A stretch of DNA of 64,000 nucleotides from Chrysomallon squamiferum (lineage: Eukaryota > Mollusca > Gastropoda > Neomphalida > Peltospiridae), in the NCBI GenBank assembly GCA_012295275.1, contig CM022670.1, positions 26,313,244-26,377,243 of the forward strand, given 5' to 3'. Below the pieces are notes generated by a model. It worked only from the letters and a program-made list of their open reading frames with translations. It was not told where the DNA came from and ran no database searches. The translations under genes were made by a program, and so were the position numbers. This document shows, in pieces, positions 12,764 through 24,385 of this stretch; position 1 is the stretch's first letter, and each line of letters starts with the position of its first letter.

Positions 12764-12880
12764 CTCAAACCCAAGATTTCTGACTGGTGCAGCAGTATAC
12801 GGTATTCCAAAATACTGTTCAACTTTTTCATTTTGCAGTACTTCTCCATAAACTGTATGACAAACAACGAACTCACATTG
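12764..12880 (-). pseudogene. P exon 1 remnant
   Basis: Reads [22 protein letters not shown] and then GIPYTAAPVRNLGFE before a GTAAAA donor. Compared with B and C, the KIRGYVHT segment between VYG and VLQNE is deleted. No signal peptide or start codon is joined to it. The flanking intron sequence also matches gene C. Confidence 0.75.
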
Positions 12881-13952
12881 CCACTACATATATAATCAAA
12901 TGCAGTAATGCATACGAAGAATACCATTTTTTTTTTTTTGTACAGAGTTTGAATTTCTTACCTTTTTTCTAAAGAAGCAACAAATATTTAAAAAAACAGC
13001 AGAAAAACAAAGCTTCTAAATATATATTCTTATCTCTACCAGATAAAAACTGAGTTGAAATAAAAAAAAATTGTGAGTTACAATTTTTTTTTTCTTTATT
13101 TTTTCTTTATTTTGTGGCGGTTGTGGTCATTTTCGAAACAAGTAAAAGGAAGATAGTGAGCAACCAACCATTAATTATCTCAAACTCTGTTTTGTAAAAT
13201 CATAATGATTTCTTTCTCAAATACTTCTGTATCTTTTTGAGACTACAAAAAAAAAGAAAAGGAATTTGGCCTTTATTTCGTGAATATGCCAGCTAGCTTA
13301 ATAAATGTGTTTTATTTAATTGCTTAGTATTGTTGTTGTTTTTGTGGTCATGATCATCATCATCACATAATCATCATCATTATTATTATTATAAACAAAC
13401 AATCAAACAAAGTATCGAATAAGTAAATAAATAAGCATTAATTAATTTATTTTGTTAAATCCTGCCTCGAACATATACCTTTAAAATGACAAGGTTCGTT
13501 CTGTTACCAATATTTCAACAATTGAGAAACAAAATGAAATTTACCGAATGAAAATAGTTAAAGAAGTCGCTGATAAGAATCGAACATACGATCAGGTAAG
13601 TGTGAGACATACACACTTATTACTAACTACAGTATACAGTATAGCTCCAAGCCGATTATCATATATGTTATTATATAAAGACGCAAAAACCCAACAAATA
13701 AACAAAAAAAAACACAAAAAAAAACATTAACAGCATGATACTCAATAGCCCATTATTACTATACATTTTTTTTTGTTCTGAATTGTTCATTCGTTCATTA
13801 TTTTATTCATTCATTCATTTCTTTTATTCATTCATTCATTCTTTTATTTATTCATTCTTTTATTTATTCATTTTTTTATTCATTCATTCATTCTTTTATT
13901 TATTCATTCTTATATTCATTCATTCTTTCTATTGTATTTTAGATGACATTTA
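12881..13952. other. 3' flank of gene B (start of the B duplication unit)
   Basis: From about 13150 this is homologous to 26420-27010 beside gene C, so the left edge of the duplicated unit lies near 13150. It holds a TTTATTCATTC-type imperfect repeat at 13790-13930, close to the gene B stop codon and so probably 3' UTR. A tRNA-like B box (GTTCGATTC on the minus strand) lies near 13570-13585. No exon seen. Confidence 0.5.
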
Positions 13953-14268
13953 CTAGACCGTTCCACGGCTTTCTCTTCGTCTTTTCAACGAAACAACATA
14001 CGCAATTAAAACAACTGTCACAATTAACAGAAACAATGCGACGGAGATGAAAACCCACGTAATTAATGGAATCCCCGAATTCTGTGAAATGCGTTTTGGT
14101 TTGTAGCTTGGTATTAAAACATTCCACAGATGAACTTGCCGCGCCTTTAGTCGGGAGCCTACGGTAATTGTTCCGTTTCCTTCGTATCCAGAAATTTTCA
14201 TGTATTTTTGGTCACTGCTTGTAAAGGGAGGAAATTCGTCAGCAGAAAACGAAGATGATGATGGTTTT
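13953..14268 (-). CDS. Gene B exon 11: C-terminus with transmembrane helix
   Basis: 316 bases ending at TAG (13955-13953). Encodes a Ser-rich linker, the last strand region ([19 protein letters not shown]), a short stalk and a hydrophobic helix ([20 protein letters not shown]), then the basic tail [10 protein letters not shown]. The positive-inside rule gives a type I topology. Confidence 0.88.
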
Positions 14269-14768
14269 CTGAAAAATAAAACAACAAATGTAATTTATAT
14301 ATTTTTTAAAAGTCGTAAACTGCTGGGTATTTTGTAGATTGTTACTTTTATTATTATTATTATTATCATCATCATTAATAGTAGTAGTAGTACTTGTATT
14401 AGTATCAGTACTACTACTACTACTACCACTACCACTACTACTACTACTCCTCTTATGTTGTTGTTTTTGTTTTGTTTTTTCGAAATTTTTAAAAGCGTTA
14501 AAAACATAAAACATAATAACAATAATATTAAAGACACAATAACGTTCCACTACTAACAAATATAACACTGACACGGTCACTTTTCACAAATATTTGTTTA
14601 TTTATTTATTTATTTATTTATTTGATCTAATTCGTAATCAAAGGCAATACATTTTATTTTTGCACTTCGCAATATTTTTTTATTTGCACAAAACATTTTG
14701 ATATGTTTACTACTACTTTTGCTGTTGCTGCTGCTGCTGCTACTACAACAACAACAACTACTACTACT

Positions 14769-14800
<32 letters not shown>

Positions 14801-15624
14801 AACGATGATGATGAGTATGATTATCATATTGCTAGTGGTGATGATGATTAATATCTAAATACTGATTACGATAACGATGATGATGATGATGATGATGATT
14901 ATACACTGTAGTCATATGGTGTCAGTCTGGTAAAATAACATAATACATACCCATGTTTAATAAAGTTTCCCCAGATCTCAATTAACATGTTGCTCACTTG
15001 GCGATCTTCGTCAGAGTAGTTGTACAAAGGATGCCCGGTGAAAGGACACCCAAACAGATAGAACAGATCTCGACCATGTGGCACACCTGACATTGAAACG
15101 CAAAGTTAGTTAGTTTGTACTGGGAATAGGTAACTGCGTTTAAAAGGAATCACCTGACACCGAAACAAAAACATTAATCAACATCCAACACTGAATTATA
15201 AGCTTATTAACACTGAGTTGAAGAAACATGGTAAACCATTGCTCACACAAAACTAATTAATTATGGATTTACAGATCTAAGCTTTGGAGAGACATATCAT
15301 AATAGTGTGAGACACATCTTGTGATAAGTTTAGGACAAAGCATTACCAGATTAACCAAATTTACATTGATTCGATTCAGTCATCAAGACTACGTTTTGGT
15401 AGAACCCGGAAAATTAGATTCTATATGAACTATATGAAAATCACCCTTTAAACCAACTGTCAGATATACTTGCGAGGCTGTTTTAATATTTTTGCATCTT
15501 CTTAGTTAATTGCCACTACACTTTCTATGTTTTTATCCTAATACTGTATAGTGTTTAATCAGATTAATGATATATGAAAGCAGACAGAGAGAGAGAGAGA
15601 TTTTACAGACAGGGTGAGATATAT

Positions 15625-15655
<31 letters not shown>

Positions 15656-16498
15656 GAATTAATTTGATAAAAAAAATATCAAAGTAAAATTTATCTACCT
15701 TTCCAGAATGGTGGAGGAGACAAGTGAGAATGGTATTCAAAATTGTAGAAATACAGTTCTTTGTTTCGCTTTTCTAGCCGAGTCGCAAAGTCTATCAGTG
15801 GTGCAACTATAATTTTGTCACTCATAATCTGCAAGAAAAACAACAATACATACACTTTTTACATGTGATTAAATCATCATTATCATCATCATCAACAACA
15901 TCGTTGTTACTACTAGTAGTACGTTTTTACTGTTGTTATTATCATTATATGCCTAATTATAGATCAGTATGCATTATATAAAATACAAACACGCAATCTA
16001 TAAAACTACAAAACTATATAAATTACAAAACACCAGCATACAAATTACAAAACATAAAAGCGGAATCTTGAAATCACAATTAATGTACTTAATTTCAAGA
16101 CGTGATCTACAAAACATCAACATACTATTTGCAAAGTATAAACACACAATTTATAAAACCTCGGTGCACAGCCTTCAAAACATCAATAAACATTCTACAA
16201 AATATCAACAAGTAGTATACAAAACACCAATAAGTTGTTTTCAAAACATTAATAATTAGTAAACAGAACATCAATAGGTAGCATACAAAACAGAAGTACG
16301 TATTTGCAAAGCAATTTATGCTATCTCAGTACGCTGTCTACAAAACATCAATACACATTCTACAAAATATCAATAGGTTGTATATAAAACATCAATAAGT
16401 AATATGCAAAACATTAATAATTACTAAACAGAATATCAAAAGTTAGCATACAAAACATCAGTACGTAGTCTATTATTTATTTATTTATTTATTTACTA

Positions 16499-16533
<35 letters not shown>

Positions 16534-17160
16534 TATTATTATTATTATACAAAACATGAATAGTCTACAACATATCAAAACGTAGTATGGAAAACAACAA
16601 TAAACATTCAACCAAATTTCAATACAGAGACTTTAAAAACGTAACCACACAACACAGAAAACTTTAACATAAAAAATTGACAATAGTCCAGTGAATGAAC
16701 TGAGGTCAAATAAATTTCTCAGTTCTACCAACTGAATATCTGAAGAATTTATTTCAAATGAATCGCTTACATTAGAAATAGCAATCATTTTGGCTGTTGT
16801 ATTGTTAGGATCTGACCAGGGCATGTATTCATGAAGAATCATATCTGAAATATTAGAAAAATCTTTCAATATAATTTATTGGCATGTACGTATGTACGTG
16901 TGTATATTATTAATAGCAGTAATAATGCTAGAAGCAGAAGTAGCAGCAGCAACAGTGGCAAATGTAGCAGTAACAGCAGCAGTAGAGCTTATAATAGTAG
17001 TAGTAGCACTTCTACTAGTAGTAATTCTAGTTGTTCTAATTGCAATAACAGTAGTTATTTAGCCATAACTGTTGCGTGGACGTTTGTCCAAAAAAAAAAA
17101 TAATAATAAAAAAAATAATAATAAAAAAAAAAAAAAAAAAAAAAATAAATAAATAAAATA

Positions 17161-17228
<68 letters not shown>

Positions 17229-18136
17229 TAATAAATAAATAAATAATAAATAATAAATAAATCTGTCGATAACGTGATCAGTAACAGAACATAATAAGTT
17301 AAAATGCTGATCCTGAAATATAAATGACTGACGTGCGACACACAATACAAAACAAGGAACAACACAAACACACACTAACATATTCAGCAGAGGAAATGAA
17401 TAATAAAGACGACGGACAACTAAAATCTAGATTAGTAAATTAAATATCACATCATACAAAATCTGTCTTTTTGCTCTATTAAAAATAAACAAAAGAAAAA
17501 GAAACTTTCTTGCAACAACTGAATCACTGATGACGCCAAATACAGGACAAAAATATCGCATGATGTGCTTTGCACTCAGTTGTCTATAACTGGGACCTGG
17601 AGAAAAAACAAGAAGAAAGAAATAATAAATTTATACATATGTAAATACTACTATGATTACATACATAGATACATACATACATACACTCACACACATACAA
17701 ACATACATACATACATACATACAGACAGACAGACATGCATACATCCATACATCCATACGTACATACAGACATGTATACAACCACAAACATACATACATAC
17801 ATACATACATACACAGACACACATATACAAAGGCACACTAACGCATCTGCGACATCATAAATATTCCTACATACATAGTTACATATTGCATACTTCATAC
17901 ATTCATGCATCCATTCATGTTTATTTTTTCATCCTCACGCTCGAATAATAATTCATCTCTGGTTGTTCCCATCATGTAAACTTGTCCGTTCAGTGGTTCG
18001 TCTTCCAGCAGGTTGACTGGTGAATCGTACAAAAACACATCATCTTTAACTGGTTGACACAGACCACCCTAAAACGTAATTTTAAACAAATCATTTTATC
18101 ATACAAAAATCTCTAAATATATATATCTATATTCTG

Positions 18137-18199
<63 letters not shown>

Positions 18200-21100
18200 T
18201 GCATGCGTGTATGTACGTTTTTAAAATATAGTATAATGATAAGCTAATTTTTAAATTATTACACTTGCACATATTATACATATTTTTGATAGGGACGTGA
18301 TATGGTAACAGTTATCAATATTAACAGCACCAACAGACACATTACGAATCTCATAAAGAGCAGAACGTATTCTTATGTTACAGAAATGAAATTAATGTTT
18401 CAATCTGTGAACAAAGATTTTTATTTCTGCATTACCTGAAAACAGATTCCATTCATGGCCTGCACGTCAGCAGCTCTTAGACATTGCTTGATGGTGCTCA
18501 TGTCTTCAGTGTGACAGTCTAAAAACTTGGCCATTCTCTCCAACTCAGACTTGGGATTTCTTGGAGAATTTACAAAAGCCCAGTGTGCAGTTGGCGAGCC
18601 ACTCTGTACAATGGCGTAACGAAACAAACCTAAACAATAAATAATAATAATAATAATAACAATAAGAACAAACATAATGATAATAATAGTAGTAGTTCTA
18701 ATAGCAGCAGCAGGCGTTGTAATAATAAAATAAAGTCACGTGCCTTTTGATTTGGGTGACAAGATGTGAAGGCCGACGTCTCCAGCTCCAGCACTGTGAC
18801 CTTCAACTGTGACCTTCTCAGGGTCGCCACCAAAGAAATGTATGTTCTTCTTCACCCACTGCAGAGCTAAGTTTTGATCAAGAAGACCATAATTACCGGG
18901 AAAGTGAACGGAATCCCCGCTTATAAATCCTAATGAAAGAAAACATACATTATTTTAAATGCTCGTTTCTATCAATAAACTTTATAATGTTTTAGGCAGA
19001 GGAGAAATGATTTCTAGACTGGGTGAAATAAAAAAATGTGCAACTCACCCAAAATACCGAGTCTGTAATTAAACGTTACAACGATGATGTTAGCCAACAC
19101 CGCAAGGATGTCACCATGAAACATGGCCCCCATTCCGGCAAGGTTGGTCCCTCCGTGAATGTGTACCAGAACCGCCATTTTTTTAATGTTCTTCTCACCT
19201 GTCTTCAGTAGTAGTAGTAATAATAATAACAACAACAATAACAATAATAATAATAATAATAATAATGTATACATGTATATGTATGTATGTGTGTGCGTGT
19301 GTCTGTCTATCTGTATGTTTGTCTGTGTCCCGATAAATCAATTCAGTTTCACTGAATTGCATAAAAGTGTCAGTTATGAGCAGTGTTAAATACGTTTTCT
19401 TTACTTGATTTATTCCTTTACACTTCATTCTATTTCCAACTTTTGTTCCAGATATATTCATTGGGTCTTATCAGTTAGAACGCAGCCAAGAAAATAGCGC
19501 CACTAAAGACAGACATAGAAGCTGTGTTTCTTTTTTTCTCTATATTATAAACATCATAATATAAAATAAAAATAAACGGAAAAAATACTCACATTATTAT
19601 TGGAATTCAATACCAAAACAAAGCAGATTTGTCTGATAAAATTCATTAAAAAAAAAAAATTAAGAAGAAAATCAAAGCGAACAATATTCCATATTGAAAC
19701 AATAGCATAAGTATAAAATAAACCTCCAGCTGCGATTGACTTCACAATGATTTGAACAATAAACAATCGAAAAACTTGTTAACACTTTCTGAGACTGGCC
19801 AAATGTTCAAAATATTCTGGTTTTCCAGATTCTGGCAACCATCCGGACGTAACCGACACCCAAATTCAATTTTTGTTTGTTTATTTTGTGGTTGTTTTTT
19901 TCTTTATGTGTATGAGTTTGTAAGACTTTATATTAGAAAGCAGATCAGGTATATTTGTTAACCAGTTCCGGCATGAAACCTTTTACCTACAGATTATGTT
20001 CATTTTAAATAAGAATCTAAGAATGAATACCACAGAGACGTAGATGTTCAGGTAGAGACAGTCTTCATTTTTCCTGTATTTAAGCACAAGGGAAAATCTA
20101 AACCGTAATGTCCTTCCCTAGTAAACAATAATTATGTCTCTGTAATAATTCATCAGTACTGTTTGGTATGTGTATGTATGTTGTTGTTTGTTTTTTTGTT
20201 TGTTTGTTGTTGTTTTTTTTTCTTTTTGTGTATGAATTTGTAAGACTTTACATTTGAAAGCAAAGCAGGTATATTTGTAAACCAAATCCGGCATAAAACC
20301 TTTTACCTACAGATTATGTTTATTTTAAATAAGAATCTTAGTTAGTTTCCAATGTATAAAATGAATTTTATAAATAATTAAAATGAATACCGCAGGGACG
20401 TAGATGTTCAGGTAGAGACAGTCTTCGTTTGTGTAGTTGAAATCTGGCACATGCATGTGAATGTATTCCCAGGTTTCTTGTTGACAAGCGGGCGGAAGTT
20501 CCACAGTACTCAGAATATCAGACCAATGTGCAGGTTCTTGTGGATTCTGCAACAGACACGAAAATATTTACTACATTTAATTTTCTTGATGCTTAATTAT
20601 TTTTTATTAATATTATTAAGAACATACAGGATTCAAGCTGGGATTTACTTTTTTATTTTCTTATTGTTTTAAATAAATTTTCCATGTTCTTAATATAGCT
20701 GAATATACACAGCATGTTGTCTCCGTATTTCAACGTAAGAAACATTCGAAATGATCTAGTTTCCTCAACACAATCTTGTTAAATGAAGATACGTTTTACA
20801 ACAAAATAAGATCAGTGGAAAGAATCCACAGAAAAAACATGGAGTATAGTTTGCATGAAGAACTGATGTGATTTGGTATGTGCAAACATTAACATATATG
20901 AGTTTATTTCTAGCACACAGCTGTCTGTAATAGCATTTGTATGAGTGGTAAAGCCATCAACATGTATATATGGGTTCATTTCAAAGCAGAACATTCTGTG
21001 AAACAGCTTTTGCATTAATTGCAAAGCTACTTTTATGCTGAACTAATTGTACGGGAAGTTCAATAAAGTATTCATTTTTTATTTTCTGTGACTGATCTCA

Positions 21101-21541
21101 CTCATGAATTTAGAAAATAAATGATTAGATAATTATTATAACATTAAGAACAAGGATGCTATTTTTCCAACGACTTTTAGATGATTGTCTAAATGTAATC
21201 AGAAGGACGTTTCTGTGATTGTTGTTAACAAAACAAACATAACTAGGAGCAATTAAAATTCAGTACGTTGAGCTACCTGGTGTTAAGTAGTCTATCTTCA
21301 AGTTTGTTGCTGTTGTTGTTCGTAATTCTGCCGTTGTGTTATTAGGCAGGTGGTTTTTTTAAAGTGTATTTAATAAAATGTTATTATTAGCTAATTAAGC
21401 TAATTAAGAAATTAAATTATTTAGAAAGAGGTGCTTATAAAGGTATATAATTGAATGTGAAATTAAAATTTCTAAGTTGTAACGTTTTGATATAAACCTA
21501 ACAGGAGCAGCAGCAGTATTATAATTAGTATTAGCATTAGT

Positions 21542-21576
<35 letters not shown>

Positions 21577-21829
21577 CAGTAGTAGTAGTATCAGATGTAG
21601 TATTAGCTGTAAAAGAAACGGCAGAAGGAGAAGTAACTATAGGCTGAGGAACAGGAATCGGACTAGTGGTAGTAGTAGAAAGAGTAATAGTAGTAATAAT
21701 AGAAATAGAAGAACAAGTAGTAGTAGTACCAGGAAGAGGAGGAGGAATAGTAATACTAGTAATAATAAAAACAGAAGTAGTTGTAGAAATCTCAACAGTA
21801 GTAATAACAGAAATAGAAGTATCAGTATC

Positions 21830-21881
<52 letters not shown>

Positions 21882-21965
21882 TAAATAGAAGTACCAGTAG
21901 CAGTAGAAATCGTAATAGCAGTAATAATAGAAATAGAATTACCAGTAGTAGTAGTAGTGGTAGTG

Positions 21966-22020
<55 letters not shown>

Positions 22021-22764
22021 CAGCAGCAGCAGCAGCACTACTAGTAGCAGTAATAGAAATAGAAGTACAAGTAGTAGTAGTAGCAGCAGTAGAAATAATA
22101 ATAATAGTAATAACAGAAATAGAAGTATCAGTAGCATTAGAAATAGTAATACTGCTTTTAATAAAAATAGAAGTACATGTGACAGTAGAAACATTGATAG
22201 TACTAATAATTGAAATGGAAGTAACAGTTCCTTACTGGAAATACGGTGAAAAAGCTTTACAGGTAAAATGGTACATTAACTCTCTCGGACATCTCGACAA
22301 CATCATTTTCGTCCTTATCTTGCAATAACGTCATTGGAGATTTTATTTTGTCGGCGTCGCCATTCAGCAAGATAAAAATAATATCTTATTTCTGTCGGCA
22401 TGTAGCAGTTTGATCATTATTTTTTTAATTCTTGCATTTTCATAGTTCTAAAAACAGCTGAACGAAAATGGATCATTACTAGCTCATCTTTTGTAATATT
22501 TTATTTCTAAATCCATATAACCGTATATTATAAGTCATTTGAGTTCGTTGTTGGAATAAAACGGTTCTTCTTTCCTATATCTAGTAATTAATAATGGCGT
22601 TAACTTAAAAATGACATTATTATCTGTAGGTTACAGGTGTGTTGAGTAGAGGAGATCATATATTTCTACATTCCTGTAACTTCGGCAATAACTGACTATG
22701 AACAGAAAACAAGCCAACGTGCTGGTAACAAACATGGATTCAGCCAGTGCAACAAATGACCATG

Positions 22765-22812
<48 letters not shown>

Positions 22813-23349
22813 TATAAAGATTAATCATTTATTGATTGGTTAATTAATTTCTTGATCTTTAAATTAGTTCATTCTGTACTGAATACAATATTCACTATAT
22901 TGAGTTTTAACATTTTATAAATTCAATATTAATAGCAGCATTCCTTTCATTCCGCTTGTCGTATTTGAGTAAAAGTTTAATTGCGTATTAATCAGTTAAT
23001 ACGTGAAGATGACGTAGAGAAAATATTACAAATTTTATATATACGATTTATTTTTAGATTTGTCCACGGATCTTAGAATGTTGTTTAACTCATCTGGTTG
23101 TCAAGTAATAACAAGATTATAGGAAAATAAAATAATTATCAACATTCTTACCTCAAACCTAAGATTTCCGACTGGTGGAGCAGCAAACGGTATTCCAAAA
23201 TATCGTTCAACTTTTTCATTTTGCAGTACGGTGTGGACGTAACCCCGAATTTTTCCATAAACTGTTTGACGAACAACGAGCTCAGAGTATACATGAGTTT
23301 TAATTATGAACACGCACGCCGTCAAAATGGCACATGGATACTTAGCCAT
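13953..23349 (-). CDS. Gene B: membrane-anchored cholinesterase-like serine esterase, 11 exons
   Basis: Eleven exons, read from high to low: 23349-23152, 20546-20391, 19202-19049, 18929-18744, 18629-18436, 18068-17939, 17596-17506, 16844-16771, 15828-15699, 15086-14951, 14268-13953, giving about 587 residues. The product is a type-B carboxylesterase (alpha/beta hydrolase). It has a signal peptide (1-22), [11 protein letters not shown] near 108-118, the oxyanion segment [10 protein letters not shown], the nucleophile in [17 protein letters not shown] (Ser about 215), the acid in GTTRDEL (Glu about 335) and the base in GVPHGRD (His about 441). A C-terminal hydrophobic helix is followed by [10 protein letters not shown], so it is probably a type I membrane ectoenzyme. 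All phases match except exon 7 to 8. The exon 4 donor is GC rather than GT. Start chosen at MAKYPCAIL because it begins the signal peptide; an in-frame Met lies ten codons upstream. Substrate (choline or other ester) is not determined. Confidence 0.85.
14951..15086 (-). CDS. Gene B exon 10: catalytic histidine loop
   Basis: 136 bases, [18 protein letters not shown] to IWGNFIKH. The glycine completed across the junction gives GVPHGRD, matching the GVPHGYE loop of cholinesterases. Donor GTATGT. Confidence 0.88.
15699..15828 (-). CDS. Gene B exon 9
   Basis: 130 bases, [20 protein letters not shown] to [10 protein letters not shown], phase 0 to phase 1, TTGCAG acceptor and GTAGAT donor. Equivalent to the FEHR(A/S)S strand before the histidine loop (YNFEYHSHL here). 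Confidence 0.87.
15969..16625. repeat. Irregular short-repeat tract in gene B intron 8
   Basis: Dozens of imperfect units built on TACAAAACATCAATA with changing spacers of roughly 25-35 bases. The homologous intron of gene C (28690-29210) has a similar but rearranged tract. An ATTT/ATT microsatellite sits inside at about 16470-16550. Confidence 0.75.
16771..16844 (-). CDS. Gene B exon 8
   Basis: 74 bases, [18 protein letters not shown] to AISN, TTTCAG acceptor and GTAAGC donor. It corresponds to the LHYTDW region of acetylcholinesterases. Contains an NTT sequon. Confidence 0.82.
17506..17596 (-). CDS. Gene B exon 7 (3' boundary uncertain)
   Basis: CTCCAG acceptor, then [18 protein letters not shown] and [11 protein letters not shown]. 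The end shown uses the GTTTCT site, which leaves phase 2, whereas exon 8 needs phase 1. A GTGATT site 22 bases earlier keeps frame but removes SDSVVAR. The sequence resembles the segment before the helix that precedes the histidine domain in cholinesterases. Confidence 0.65.
17939..18068 (-). CDS. Gene B exon 6: catalytic acid loop
   Basis: 130 bases, [19 protein letters not shown] to [12 protein letters not shown], ending in phase 1 at a GTGAGG donor. GTTRDE holds the expected catalytic glutamate. Confidence 0.85.
18436..18629 (-). CDS. Gene B exon 5
   Basis: 194 bases, [18 protein letters not shown] to AMNGICFQ, phase 1 to phase 0, TTTAG acceptor and GTAATG donor. The IVQSGS strand is typical of cholinesterases. 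Confidence 0.88.
18744..18929 (-). CDS. Gene B exon 4: nucleophile elbow, GC donor
   Basis: 186 bases, from [19 protein letters not shown] to HILSPKSK. Matches the type-B carboxylesterase serine signature completely ([17 protein letters not shown]). The frame continues into exon 5 only if the intron starts with GCACGT, a GC-AG intron; gene C shows the same. Confidence 0.88.
19049..19202 (-). CDS. Gene B exon 3: oxyanion-hole region
   Basis: 154 bases, phase 0 to phase 1, [18 protein letters not shown] to NYRLGIL. The family's usual HGGG reads HGGT here. The acceptor AG directly follows a CTACTACTGA stretch at the edge of an ATT/GTT microsatellite. Donor GTGAGT. Confidence 0.88.
20031..20070 (-). 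pseudogene. Duplicated 3' end of exon 2 inside gene B intron 2
   Basis: The minus strand reads [13 protein letters not shown] followed by the same GTATTC donor as the true exon. About 125 bases of downstream intron are duplicated with it (19905-20030 matches 20226-20390). Gene C has only one copy here. It lacks an upstream acceptor of its own and is probably a dead decoy. Confidence 0.85.
20391..20546 (-). CDS. Gene B exon 2: carboxylesterase signature 2
   Basis: 52 codons, phase 0 to phase 0, from [12 protein letters not shown] to [18 protein letters not shown] acceptor, GTATTC donor. Contains an NYT glycosylation sequon just before the EDCL motif. A partial extra copy of its 3' end lies about 320 bases downstream. 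Confidence 0.9.
21500..22215. repeat. GTA-type minisatellite in gene B intron 1
   Basis: A mosaic of GTA trinucleotides and units such as AGAAATAGAAGTACCAGTA. It is the short counterpart of the 4.4 kb tract in gene C intron 1. Open frames on both strands here (poly-Val and poly-Leu types) are by-products of the three-base period. Confidence 0.9.
23152..23349 (-). CDS. Gene B exon 1: signal peptide and N-terminal strands
   Basis: 66 codons from [20 protein letters not shown], with likely signal cleavage after VYS, to [15 protein letters not shown]. Ends in phase 0 before GTAAGA. Confidence 0.88.
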
Positions 23350-24199
23350 TCTGCAGCAAATTCTGAGATTCTTCAGCAATAAACGTCTTATCTCACAAAA
23401 TGGTAACCAATTGAGATGGAGAAAATAAAATAACTCTGTACCTTGTTTTCTTCTAGCCAGACCTAGTTTAAGATTAAAAATAGCTAAACAATCTTTCTAC
23501 AGAGTGTATGAAGTTATCGTCGTCATGTCTGTAATTCGCATTTTGAAATAAAATACTGTGTTGTGTCTGTTTACCTGCAGACCCCCCTCTTTCGAATACG
23601 TTCAGTTTTTACGACTGTTTGTATGTAGGATTTGGACATAAGCCAGAGCAGTTACATAAAGTTCGTATCTAGCGTCAGTTGAACAGTTGTTTATTTTGGT
23701 ATCACATATTGAAATACCAACATTTTAGGTTAAAAAAACATGATCAACAACAACAACAACAACAATAGCAATGCCAACAGCAACAACAATAAATGTAGCT
23801 GAAGTATTCATTACTGAGAGAGAATGACAGAAACATTTTCGTGTATAAACGTACTTATTTCCATGTGTGTATGTGTGCGCGTATGTGTTGTGTGTGTTGT
23901 TGTTAAAGCCTACACTGACAGACATACGTATTCACATGCAAGTAAAATAAAACTTTGCGAAATGCTTCTGTAAATGGAAATGTTTACGAACTGAAATAAA
24001 CTTTAATTTAAATAAAGTGACGGCGTCAGATGCCGCTGACGGGACAATGTCGTGTACATTCCGAATGACGAAATTAATACGTAGAAAAGAAAGCTGTTTA
24101 ATAACCGAGTGGAAACATGCTCTCTACGAACCAAGCCGGTTTTTTTCTTTCTTTCTTTCTTTCGATATCTTACTATGCATTTAATTTTGTGGAAATCTT

Positions 24200-24385
24200 G
24201 GCTCTGGCAGGATCTGTTTACGATCGAATATTCTCTGTCCTATGTACGTCTGATTAGACTCTGAATATAGACACTATGTAGGATCGCACTGGCACAGGAG
24301 GACAAAGTCCAATCACGACTTCACAAACCTGTCACATGTCACTGACGAGCCTCGAACATATAGCACCCAATCGCTCTCACTGATT
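24200..24385 (-). mobile_element. Possible tRNA-derived SINE upstream of gene B
   Basis: The minus strand reads CAGTGAGAGCGATTGGGTGC then TATGTTCGAGGCTCGTCAGTG, resembling A-box and B-box halves of a tRNA-derived SINE. The same segment occurs upstream of gene C (about 40580-40775), so it predates the duplication. Ends were not resolved. Confidence 0.4.

Larger units (their letters stand above)
9068..12880 (-). pseudogene. Pseudogene P: decayed cholinesterase-like paralogue
   Basis: Remnants of exons 1, 2, 8, 9, 10 and 11 occur in the correct order on the minus strand, at about 12764-12880, 12079-12223, 10790-10864, 10180-10294, 9630-9765 and 9068-9212. Exons 3 to 7, which carry the oxyanion loop, the nucleophile serine and the acid, are not found in the 1.2 kb between exons 2 and 8. 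Exon 1 has lost about eight codons. Exon 9 is frameshifted. Exon 11 has an in-frame TAG (9155-9157) and a second break before the transmembrane helix, which is absent. Exon 10 by contrast is intact and nearly identical to that of gene B. A functional enzyme is very unlikely. Confidence 0.85.
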
